The notes beneath the pieces are model-generated. The model was not told the DNA's origin. It saw only the letters and a program-made list of their open reading frames with translations, and made no database searches. The position numbers and the translations under genes were made by a program. Below are positions 1-6,004 of a stretch of DNA of 64,000 bases, in pieces. The stretch is from Trinickia dinghuensis. Its GTDB lineage: Bacteria; Pseudomonadota; Gammaproteobacteria; Burkholderiales; Burkholderiaceae. Numbering within the stretch: position 1 is the stretch's first letter; each line of letters opens with the position of its first letter. Location: contig NZ_QRGA01000018.1 of NCBI RefSeq assembly GCF_003367175.1, forward strand, positions 124,001-188,000, written 5' to 3'.

Positions 1-111
1 TCAAAGCACGAGTGGCTGTGCCGTTAATGCAACAAAGCGTTAAAAAAAGATTCGGCGCTGGCACTTCGCAGGAACCGCGTCGGATAATTGTCACGTGCCA
101 GGAGATAAATC

Positions 112-261
112 ATGGAAGCCAAGCCCACCAAAATTCCGACCCCCGACAAAGTATCCAGCCCGGATCCGGAACCGGTAGGCGTCGAATTTTTGGCGACCGA
201 ACTGCCCGAACACGTACGCGCGTTTTTCGACGAGCAGCGCAAGCTGTGCGAACAGAAGTGA
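112..261 (+). CDS. small hypothetical protein (49 aa)
   Basis: A short reading frame of 49 codons preceded by GGAGAT at 101-106, six bases before the ATG, which is a good ribosome-binding site. The product is acidic and proline-rich at the N-terminus (lysine, threonine and proline repeats), then carries a segment ending in RAFFDEQRKLCEQK. No signal peptide or membrane segment is visible. It ends 37 bases before the chorismate mutase gene and could be co-transcribed with it. I do not recognise the family; the strong Shine-Dalgarno sequence is the main support. Confidence 0.55.
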   Translation: MEAKPTKIPTPDKVSSPDPEPVGVEFLATELPEHVRAFFDEQRKLCEQK

Positions 262-298
262 ACGCTGCGGCGGTTGCGGGCCTCGTCGCTCGCATCGA

Positions 299-895
299 AT
301 GACACCTCGCGTGCGCCGCTCGGCGCTGCCGGCTGTCGCCCTGTGCCTCGCCCTGTCGCTGGCGAGCGTGGGCGCGCGCGCGGATGGCGACGAGACGGCG
401 ATGACCAACCTCGTTGCACTCGTCTCCCAGCGCCTGGCATTGGCACTGCCCGTCGCTCAATGGAAATGGGCGAACCATCGCCCGATCACGGACGCGCCGC
501 GCGAAGCGCAATTGCTGGCCGACGTCGCACATCGCGCACAAGCGGCGGATGTCGACCCGGCCTACGCACATGCCTTCTTCCAAGATCAAATGGAAGCGAG
601 CAAGCAAATACAAACCGCATTATTTGAGCGCTGGCGCACATCAGCACCGCCATCGGGTGCGATCCCCGATCTGGCCACCAGCACCCGGCCCCAACTCGAT
701 CGCGTCACTCACGCGCTGATCAGGGCGCTCGCGCGCGTGCAGCCGTCGCGCGATGCCGACGATTGTCCGGCTCGGCTCGCGCAAAGCGTCGCTAATTGGA
801 AAGCGCTGACGCGTTACGGGGCGATCGACGCGCAAGCGCTGAACACGGCCCTCGCGCATGTCTGCAAGGCGGGCGGCGTCGGCGGCGAAGGCTAG
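299..895 (+). CDS. secreted chorismate mutase, AroQ gamma class
   Basis: Predicted periplasmic or exported chorismate mutase, converting chorismate to prephenate. Residues 1-29 form a signal peptide (arginine-rich start, then a hydrophobic run ending ASVGARA). The body has the AroQ helical signature: LVALVSQRLALALPVAQWKW, then a DAPREAQLL helix, then FFQDQMEASKQIQ, with the Arg, Lys, Glu and Gln positions expected in the all-alpha active site. At 198 aa it matches exported AroQ-gamma proteins rather than the short cytosolic domain, and there is no prephenate dehydratase or dehydrogenase domain. Neighbours offer no aromatic amino acid pathway, as is usual for this exported form. An ATG with no strong ribosome-binding site was taken as the start. 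The family call is from motif recognition. Confidence 0.85.
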   Translation: MTPRVRRSALPAVALCLALSLASVGARADGDETAMTNLVALVSQRLALALPVAQWKWANHRPITDAPREAQLLADVAHRAQAADVDPAYAHAFFQDQMEASKQIQTALFERWRTSAPPSGAIPDLATSTRPQLDRVTHALIRALARVQPSRDADDCPARLAQSVANWKALTRYGAIDAQALNTALAHVCKAGGVGGEG

Positions 896-912
896 AGCGC
901 TAGCCGGCGCTA

Positions 913-931
913 CAGCGCTGCTGCAGCGCTG
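913..931. other. paired 8-bp palindromes between convergent genes
   Basis: The palindrome CAGCGCTG occurs twice, at 913-920 and 924-931, separated by three bases, in the short gap between the convergent chorismate mutase and exonuclease genes. It can fold on either strand. There is no T-run, so it is at best a weak bidirectional terminator. Confidence 0.3.
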
Positions 932-948
932 AACGCATCACCCCGACC

Positions 949-2103
949 TCACAGGCTCGCCCCAACCGCCTCCCCCGCCACCGCTTCCAACGGCATCACG
1001 CGCAGCCCGCGCGCGAGGTGGGTCTGCAAAATCCGAAACGTCGACGGTTCGAACACCGGCTCCCCCCGCTCGGCCACGAGCGCGCGCGCGGCCTCGAGCG
1101 TCGGCGCGGCGCCCAGGTAGCACCAGCGGTCGACGACGTGAAAAACGCGCCCGAGCGCCCCATCCTCGCCGCACTCGTCGAACACGATCGCCGTTTGGAA
1201 CGGCCATGGCGAGCCCAGCGACTCCGTCCGGCCGACGCGCGGCTGCCGGTTATGCACCGGGCGCAGCGTACCGATCCATTGCGCTTCCGTCAGCATCGCG
1301 CCGATTTCGCCGCCCGTCGCGCGCCATTGCACGCGGCGCACTTGCTCGGCGATCCGCGTTTCACGCGCCGACCGCCGCTCGCCCGTCAGATGCGCGCGCA
1401 CGCGCTGCCGCAGGCGCACGCTGCGCCCGACGTAGAGCGGGACGTCCGACGCGTCGAAGAACGCGTAGACGCCGTGCCCGGCTGGCGCCGAGTCGATCAC
1501 GTCCTCGGTAATATCGCCCGCGATGCGATAGCGCCGCACGGTGCGGTCGATCTGCCCGCGCAGAACGTCGGGGGCCCAGGCGCCGTGCAACCGCTGCCAG
1601 AACTGCCAAAGCAAATCGGCGTCGGCTAGGGCGCGATGGCGCGCCAGCGGCTCGAGCGCGTGGCGTTGGATCAGCGCGTCGAGCCCGTGCCGCTTCTCGT
1701 GCGGCCAGAGCGCGCGCGAAAGTTTGACCGTGCAAAGGACATCGGGATTGAAGGCGAAATCGGCCCGGTGAAACTCGCCGCGCAAAAAGCCGCGGTCGAA
1801 ACTGGCGTTGTGGGCAATAAAAAGATGGCCGTCGAGCCGTTCGAACAGATCGGACGCCAGCGACGCGAACGTCGGCGCATCACGCACCATGGCGTCGGTG
1901 ATACCCGTCAACGACTGAATGAAAGGGGGAATGGCCTGCCCGGGATTGACCAGTGTGCTCCAGCGCGAGACACCGCCCGGCCCTACCTGCACGACGCCTA
2001 TTTCGGTAATGCGATGTTCCGCGACCGAGCCACCCGTGGTTTCGAGATCGACGAATGCGATGGGGGTGTCGATCAGCGGGGTCGGAAACGATGAATCTGA
2101 CAT
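949..2103 (-). CDS. DEDDh exonuclease fused to GIY-YIG nuclease domain
   Basis: A two-domain nuclease of 384 aa. Residues 14-170 are a DnaQ-like 3'-5' exonuclease: FVDLETTG with D19 and E21, the HNASFD motif at 98-103, and H156/D161 in RHRALADAD, so all DEDDh metal-binding positions are present. Residues 208-290 are a GIY-YIG domain (GHGVYAFFD and LYVGRS) of the kind found in UvrC and Cho. Proteins with this architecture are usually annotated as a DNA polymerase III epsilon-like or excinuclease Cho-like protein; a DNA repair role is inferred. It lies just downstream of cspA on the same strand. No Shine-Dalgarno sequence precedes the ATG; instead a strong hairpin ends five bases upstream of it. 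Confidence 0.85.
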   Translation of the reverse strand: MSDSSFPTPLIDTPIAFVDLETTGGSVAEHRITEIGVVQVGPGGVSRWSTLVNPGQAIPPFIQSLTGITDAMVRDAPTFASLASDLFERLDGHLFIAHNASFDRGFLRGEFHRADFAFNPDVLCTVKLSRALWPHEKRHGLDALIQRHALEPLARHRALADADLLWQFWQRLHGAWAPDVLRGQIDRTVRRYRIAGDITEDVIDSAPAGHGVYAFFDASDVPLYVGRSVRLRQRVRAHLTGERRSARETRIAEQVRRVQWRATGGEIGAMLTEAQWIGTLRPVHNRQPRVGRTESLGSPWPFQTAIVFDECGEDGALGRVFHVVDRWCYLGAAPTLEAARALVAERGEPVFEPSTFRILQTHLARGLRVMPLEAVAGEAVGASL

Positions 2104-2107
2104 GAAT

Positions 2108-2159
2108 AAGGGCGCTCGGGTGCTTCGATTGACGAAGTATGCACCACCCGAGCGCCCTT
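2108..2159 (-). terminator. 15-bp perfect hairpin between cspA and the exonuclease gene
   Basis: A perfect 15-bp inverted repeat (arms 2108-2122 and 2145-2159) with a 22-base loop that itself can pair (CTTCG with CGAAG). On the minus strand it lies after the cspA stop and ends five bases before the exonuclease ATG. No U-run follows, so it could be an mRNA 3' end that needs processing, an attenuator, or a translation-blocking structure. Confidence 0.5.
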
Positions 2160-2229
2160 GTAAGGATGCGTGCCGCGCCGTCGAGCGCCCTAACGAAGGC
2201 GGCTGGGCGCGGCCTGCCGGAACAACGTG

Positions 2230-2433
2230 TTACAGCGGGCGGATGTTCGCCGCTTGCTTGCCCTTCGGGCCCGTCTTCACATCGAACTGAACGCGTTGAT
2301 TTTCTTTCAGAGACTTGAAGCCATCAGCTTGAATCTCGGAGAAGTGCGCAAACACGTCTTCGTTGCCCTTGTCGGTCGTGATGAAGCCAAAGCCTTTAGC
2401 ATCGTTGAACCATTTGACGACACCGGTTTCCAT
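2230..2433 (-). CDS. cspA: cold-shock protein CspA family
   Basis: A 67-aa single cold-shock domain that binds single-stranded RNA and DNA. The RNP-1 motif KGFGFI (residues 13-18) and RNP-2-like VFAHFS (27-32) are both present, and the length is exactly that of stand-alone CspA proteins. The start METGVVKW was chosen because it begins the conserved fold and is preceded by GAGGGA; a longer frame upstream is non-conserved. A strong promoter lies about 120 bases upstream, leaving a leader of roughly 115 nt, which is typical of cold-shock genes whose leaders modulate translation. The exact paralogue letter cannot be decided from sequence alone. Confidence 0.95.
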   Translation of the reverse strand: METGVVKWFNDAKGFGFITTDKGNEDVFAHFSEIQADGFKSLKENQRVQFDVKTGPKGKQAANIRPL

Positions 2434-2555
2434 AGTACTAATTCCCTCGAAATTTAATAGACGGGCAGCGCCCTCCGCCGTAAGCCCAGCCTCGGAAAAA
2501 CGACACCTCGGTCTCTCTCCCGCGGCGCCGCTCACTGGGTGATTCCGGCGCTGCT

Positions 2556-2585
2556 TTTATAAATGCTCAGATCAGCGGTCGTCAA
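2556..2585 (-). promoter_or_regulatory. cspA promoter
   Basis: On the minus strand TTGACG (2580-2585) and TATAAA (2556-2561) are spaced by 18 bases, a near-consensus sigma-70 promoter. Transcription would start near 2549 and give a cspA leader of about 115 nt. The stretch 2586-2808 further upstream is AT-rich compared with its surroundings and shows no convincing gene. Confidence 0.7.
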
Positions 2586-2808
2586 GGAATTTTTCATTAA
2601 ATGGCGCCTCCACTCGGAGGGCATGCACAACGCACTAAAAAATCGTGCCGGGAAAGTCACTATTACCTGTGAAGCGCAGATAAGAATCGGAAAACAGGAA
2701 AAAACTGCGCTGTTTGCAACAAGATATTTCTACGGTAAGTATTTTTCCGGGTTGCCTGGGCAGAACCGCCGTCTCATCATCAGATAGACGATTTGGTTGG
2801 AGACGGTC

Positions 2809-3081
2809 ATGCACGCAACCCCCATCAAGCGCTTCGTCTCCTGGCTCATCCGCATGCTTCGCCCCACGGCGGCATCGATTGGTCCGACGAATAGCGCGAC
2901 AGCCTCGGTTCTCGAGTTCGATCCCTTCTGGCACGGCGATCATTGGCAAAATCTATTGGCTTCGCCGATGGATGCACGCCATTACGTCATGGAAGATTGG
3001 GCCCTCCCGCTGGAGGACGACGAAGTCGACTACCGGCACGGATCGGACAAGCAAGGTGGACGGCGCCGCATGCGCGGTTAA
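2809..3081 (+). CDS. hypothetical protein (90 aa)
   Basis: A 90-aa frame starting at an ATG with GGAG six bases upstream; an in-frame TTG at 2797 is a less likely start. The product has a basic, hydrophobic N-terminus (HATPIKRFVSWLIRMLRP) that could be an amphipathic helix, then an aromatic acidic middle with FDPFWHGDHWQNLL and a charged tail rich in Asp, Glu and Arg. No known domain is recognised. The ribosome-binding site and codon use make it likely to be real. Confidence 0.55.
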   Translation: MHATPIKRFVSWLIRMLRPTAASIGPTNSATASVLEFDPFWHGDHWQNLLASPMDARHYVMEDWALPLEDDEVDYRHGSDKQGGRRRMRG

Positions 3082-3137
3082 GCCGCAAAAAAGATTCGCC
3101 ACTAAAAGATGCACGAGTAACGCACAAAATTAGGCGC

Positions 3138-3165
3138 AAAAAAAACGCGGCTGGAAGGCCGCGTT
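3138..3165 (-). terminator. intrinsic terminator of the candidate small RNA
   Basis: On the minus strand an AACGCGGC/GCCGCGTT stem (3144-3151 with 3158-3165) has a six-base loop and is followed by a run of eight T (A-run 3138-3145 on the plus strand). It has the right polarity only for a leftward transcript, yet no leftward protein gene lies upstream. Confidence 0.7.
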
Positions 3166-3251
3166 GACAAAGGTTTGGAGACGTCTTTTCCTTGATGAAA
3201 AAGTCTGCTTGGGCAAGCAGAACCGGCAGTATAGCGTCCGGCATATGGCCG
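3138..3251 (-). ncRNA. candidate structured small RNA
   Basis: A leftward transcription unit without a credible protein. A promoter-like pair (3281-3286 and 3258-3263) would start an RNA near 3251. The RNA would contain a CGGC/GCCG hairpin, a perfect TCTGCTT/AAGCAGA stem (near 3208-3225), a CTTTT/AAAAG stem, and an 8-bp GC-rich terminator followed by eight U residues. Length would be about 110 nt. The combination of promoter, stems and intrinsic terminator is what supports it; no known RNA family is recognised. Confidence 0.5.
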
Positions 3252-3257
3252 ATTATT

Positions 3258-3286
3258 ACTATAGGGCGCAAACCTCTTTTTCAAAA
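3258..3286 (-). promoter_or_regulatory. putative promoter of the candidate small RNA
   Basis: Minus-strand TTTTGA (3281-3286) and TATAGT (3258-3263) with a 17-base spacer. A TTGACG also sits just upstream (3288-3293) but at too long a spacing. The remaining intergenic stretch up to the porin, 3294-3627, holds no gene that I can support. Confidence 0.4.
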
Positions 3287-3627
3287 TCGTCAATAATTAG
3301 TCACAAAGACGACCAACGCCGATATTCATTCGAAATCACGTGTCGTAAACACAACGTCACACGTTATCCGTATTTGATCAGCCCCCTTTAAAATCCTCAG
3401 ACAGCCTTACCCAGCAAGGCTTTGACGGATTTTTCAGCCCATTTCCGATCGCTCAATACTTTATTGCGCTTTTCGAAAGTCGATCGCGAAGGAGCCGCTA
3501 TTTACACTCAACCCAGTTCGGAAAAACGGACCCTGTTGCTGTGGTTTCCCGCATCGCCGTGCGGACGGTCCAGTGCGGCAGTGAATGCGCTGCGGCCGGC
3601 GCCTCGGGCGACAGCCAAGAAAACTTC

Positions 3628-3648
3628 CTGATACTGATACTGATACTG
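3628..3648 (+). repeat. hexanucleotide tandem repeat at the porin ribosome-binding site
   Basis: Three perfect copies of CTGATA followed by CTG; the last base runs straight into the GGAG ribosome-binding site (3648-3651) of the porin gene. A change in copy number would alter the sequence immediately upstream of the Shine-Dalgarno sequence but not its distance to the ATG. Confidence 0.7.
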
Positions 3649-3657
3649 GAGTGAAAG

Positions 3658-4803
3658 ATGAAGAAGACGCTTCTAGTCGGCGCTCTCGCAGGCGCGTTCG
3701 CGACGATGGCGCACGCTCAGAGCAGCGTGACGCTGTATGGTCTCATCGACGCCGGCATCACCTATACGAATAACCAGCACGGCAGCCACAACTTTCAAGA
3801 GACGACAGGCTCGGTCAACGGCAGCCGTTGGGGCTTGCGCGGGTCCGAGGACCTCGGTGGCGGCCTGAAGGCCATCTTCACGTTGGAAAACGGGTTCGGC
3901 ATCAACGACGGCACGCTGAAGCAAAGCGGCCGCGAATTCGGCCGCCAAGCCTTCGTCGGCTTGAGCAGCGACCAATTCGGTACCGTCACGCTCGGCCGTC
4001 AATATGACGACGTCGTTCAATACCTCGGGCCGCTGTCGCTGACGGGCACGCAGTACGGCGGCACCTACTTCGCGCATCCGTTCGACAACGACAACCTCGA
4101 CAACTCGTTCCGGATCAACAACTCGGTTCACTTCCAGAGCGCGAACTACGGCGGCTTCAAGATGGGCGCGTTGTACGGGTTCTCCAACACGGCGGGCCAG
4201 TTCTCGAACAACCGGGCGTTCAGCGTCGGCGCGTCGTATACGTACATGGGGTTCAATGTCGCCGCGGCCTACTTGCAGCTCGACAACGATCTGAACGCGC
4301 TCAATCAAGCCGCGAGCGGCCCTGGCGCCGTGACCGGCGACGCCACCTTCGTCGCAAGCCGTCAGCGCACTTGGGGCGCGGGCCTGAACTACACGTTCGG
4401 CCCGGCAACGGCGGGCTTCGTCTTCACGCAGACGCACCTGAACGATGCGACGGGCGTCAACGCATCGAACGCCGGCACGACGGGCACGCTCGCCCTGCCG
4501 GGCGGCACGGCTCGCTTCAACAACTTCGAACTGAACGGGCGCTACGCTCTGACGCCGGCGGTCAGCCTGGCCGGCGCCTATACGTACACCGATGGCGCGA
4601 TAGGCGGCACGAGTCCGAAGTGGAATCAGTTCAGCCTGCAAGCGGACTACGCTTTGTCCAAGCGCACGGACGTCTACGTCGAAGGCGAGTACCAGTTGGC
4701 GGTCAACAAAGGCTTGCCGCTCACGGCCGACATCAACGGCTTGGCCGCGTCGTCGAACAACAAGCAAGTGGCTGCAACGGTCGGCCTGCGCCACCGCTTC
4801 TAA
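3658..4803 (+). CDS. outer-membrane porin, Gram-negative trimeric type
   Basis: A 381-aa general diffusion porin of the betaproteobacterial OmpC-like family. The signal peptide MKKTLLVGALAGAFATMAHA is cleaved before [13 protein letters not shown], the hallmark first beta strand of Burkholderia porins. Typical motifs follow: SRWGLRGSEDLGGGLKA, REFGRQAFVGLSS and FGTVTLGRQYD. The last residues RHRF end in Phe, needed for outer-membrane assembly by the BAM machinery. GGAG lies six bases upstream of the ATG. It is monocistronic, ending in a strong terminator. It is paralogous to the porin at 60.3 kb, with the same N-terminal architecture. Substrate specificity cannot be read from the sequence. Confidence 0.93.
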   Translation: MKKTLLVGALAGAFATMAHAQSSVTLYGLIDAGITYTNNQHGSHNFQETTGSVNGSRWGLRGSEDLGGGLKAIFTLENGFGINDGTLKQSGREFGRQAFVGLSSDQFGTVTLGRQYDDVVQYLGPLSLTGTQYGGTYFAHPFDNDNLDNSFRINNSVHFQSANYGGFKMGALYGFSNTAGQFSNNRAFSVGASYTYMGFNVAAAYLQLDNDLNALNQAASGPGAVTGDATFVASRQRTWGAGLNYTFGPATAGFVFTQTHLNDATGVNASNAGTTGTLALPGGTARFNNFELNGRYALTPAVSLAGAYTYTDGAIGGTSPKWNQFSLQADYALSKRTDVYVEGEYQLAVNKGLPLTADINGLAASSNNKQVAATVGLRHRF

Positions 4804-4846
4804 GCTCGAGCGGCCGGAATCCGGCCCAACGCTTCAATGCATGACG

Positions 4847-4875
4847 AAGGCGCCGCACTCGCGGCGCCTTTTTTT
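4847..4875 (+). terminator. intrinsic terminator after the porin
   Basis: A 10-bp perfect stem (AAGGCGCCGC with GCGGCGCCTT) around an ACTC loop, followed by T residues to 4875. It sits 43 bases after the porin stop codon. Confidence 0.9.
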
Positions 4876-4964
4876 CGTCTCGGCGAATTCGGCGAAAAAC
4901 CAACGCATCGAACCGTCAGAGGGCCCCCCTCACGCGCACGAGCACCAACCACAAGGCCCGCGAA

Positions 4965-5525
4965 TCAGCCGCCCGTTGGATACCGCACCTCGAGCACGTC
5001 GATCTGCTCCGGCCCGGCTGGCGTATGCAGCGTGACGGTATCGCCGATGCGCGCCTTGAGCAGCGCACGCGCGACCGGCGAGATCCAGCTCACGTGTCCT
5101 TGATCGAGATCGACCTCGTCGACGCCGACGATCGTGACCGTATGGGTTTCGCCGTCTTCGGTGGCGTATTCGATCGTCGCGCCGAAGAACACCTGGTCGA
5201 CGTTCTCCTGCCTGCTGGCATCGACCACTTCGGCCAAATCGAGCCGTTTGGTCAAGAAGCGGATGCGCCGATCGATCTCGCGTAAGCGGCGCTTTCCGTA
5301 GATGTAATCGCCGTTCTCCGACCGATCGCCGTTCGAAGCCGCCCAGGACACGAGCTTGACGACGTCGGGACGCGCCTCGTCGATCAGATGGAGGAGTTCG
5401 TCCCGCATGCGCTTATGGCCCGCGGGCGTCATGTAGTTCTTGGTGCCGGCCGGAATTTCCGGCTGGACTACGTCGAGATCGTCGTCGTCGCCGTCGCTCG
5501 ACTCTTTGACAAATGCTTTGTTCAT
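4965..5525 (-). CDS. greB: transcription elongation factor GreB
   Basis: Cleaves backtracked RNA in stalled RNA polymerase so that elongation can resume. The protein has an acidic N-terminal tail, then the Gre coiled coil (YMTPAGHKRMRDELLHL) with the two tip acidic residues in SNGDRSENGDYIYGKRRLRE, then the C-terminal FKBP-like domain with the DEVDLDQGHVSWISPVARAL segment, which fits GreB rather than GreA. Length is 186 aa from the chosen ATG (MNKAFVKESS). A GTG four codons upstream is possible; neither start has a clear ribosome-binding site. It is transcribed away from the tRNA-Arg genes. Confidence 0.93.
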   Translation of the reverse strand: MNKAFVKESSDGDDDDLDVVQPEIPAGTKNYMTPAGHKRMRDELLHLIDEARPDVVKLVSWAASNGDRSENGDYIYGKRRLREIDRRIRFLTKRLDLAEVVDASRQENVDQVFFGATIEYATEDGETHTVTIVGVDEVDLDQGHVSWISPVARALLKARIGDTVTLHTPAGPEQIDVLEVRYPTGG

Positions 5526-5633
5526 GGTACGAATCACTGCGGGGAATCAATGTTCAAGCGTACACGATCAGGCCCGCTATAAGAAAGATTGAAGAAACCC
5601 GCCCCGATGTCTTCCCTTTTCTCGGAAGTTTGC

Positions 5634-5639
5634 TATAAT
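5634..5639 (+). promoter_or_regulatory. -10 box for the tRNA-Arg pair
   Basis: TATAAT 14 bases before the first tRNA-Arg. The -35 region is weak (CTTCCC at the 17-base spacing). A small inverted repeat CTTCC/GGAAG lies between the two elements. Confidence 0.55.
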
Positions 5640-5652
5640 TTCGCTTCTGCGT

Positions 5653-5729
5653 GCGGCTGTAGCTCAGTTGGATAGAGTACTTGGCTACGAACCAAGGGGT
5701 CGTGGGTTCGAATCCTGCCAGCCGCGCCA
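5653..5729 (+). tRNA. tRNA-Arg (anticodon ACG), copy 1
   Basis: Full cloverleaf of 77 nt with the CCA end encoded. The acceptor arms GCGGCTG and CAGCCGC pair perfectly, the anticodon loop is CTACGAA giving ACG, and the T loop is TTCGAAT. ACG arginine tRNAs are normally read as ICG after deamination. Confidence 0.97.
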
Positions 5730-5737
5730 CTCTTTTC

Positions 5738-5769
5738 AAGAGCCTTCTTCACGGAAGGCTCTTTTGTTT
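5738..5769 (+). terminator. terminator after tRNA-Arg copy 1
   Basis: Stem AAGAGCCTTC/GAAGGCTCTT with a six-base loop, followed by TTGTTT. Because it separates the two tRNA copies, the second may depend on read-through or its own promoter. Confidence 0.75.
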
Positions 5770-5798
5770 CACCGAAGTCCGGTTTGAAGTTTTAGCGT

Positions 5799-5875
5799 GC
5801 GGCTGTAGCTCAGTTGGATAGAGTACTTGGCTACGAACCAAGGGGTCGTGGGTTCGAATCCTGCCAGCCGCGCCA
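5799..5875 (+). tRNA. tRNA-Arg (anticodon ACG), copy 2
   Basis: Identical over all 77 nt to the copy at 5653-5729, including encoded CCA. The six bases of 5' flank (GCGTGC context) and the 3' CC are also shared, which suggests a tandem duplication. Confidence 0.97.
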
Positions 5876-5881
5876 CCTATG

Positions 5882-5915
5882 AAGGGCCTTCCATTCGGAA
5901 GGCCCTTTGTTTTTT
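5882..5915 (+). terminator. terminator after tRNA-Arg copy 2
   Basis: An 11-bp stem (AAGGGCCTTCC with GGAAGGCCCTT), loop ATTC, then TGTTTTTT. It resembles the first terminator in its CCTTC/GAAGG core. Confidence 0.85.
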
Positions 5916-6004
5916 CCGGCGCCCCTTTTTCCGTATCGATCGCTTTGCGCGCATCGATCGGGCCCGCCGCCGCCCGGCGCCCCCCCCGCTTTCCGCAAAT
6001 CAAA

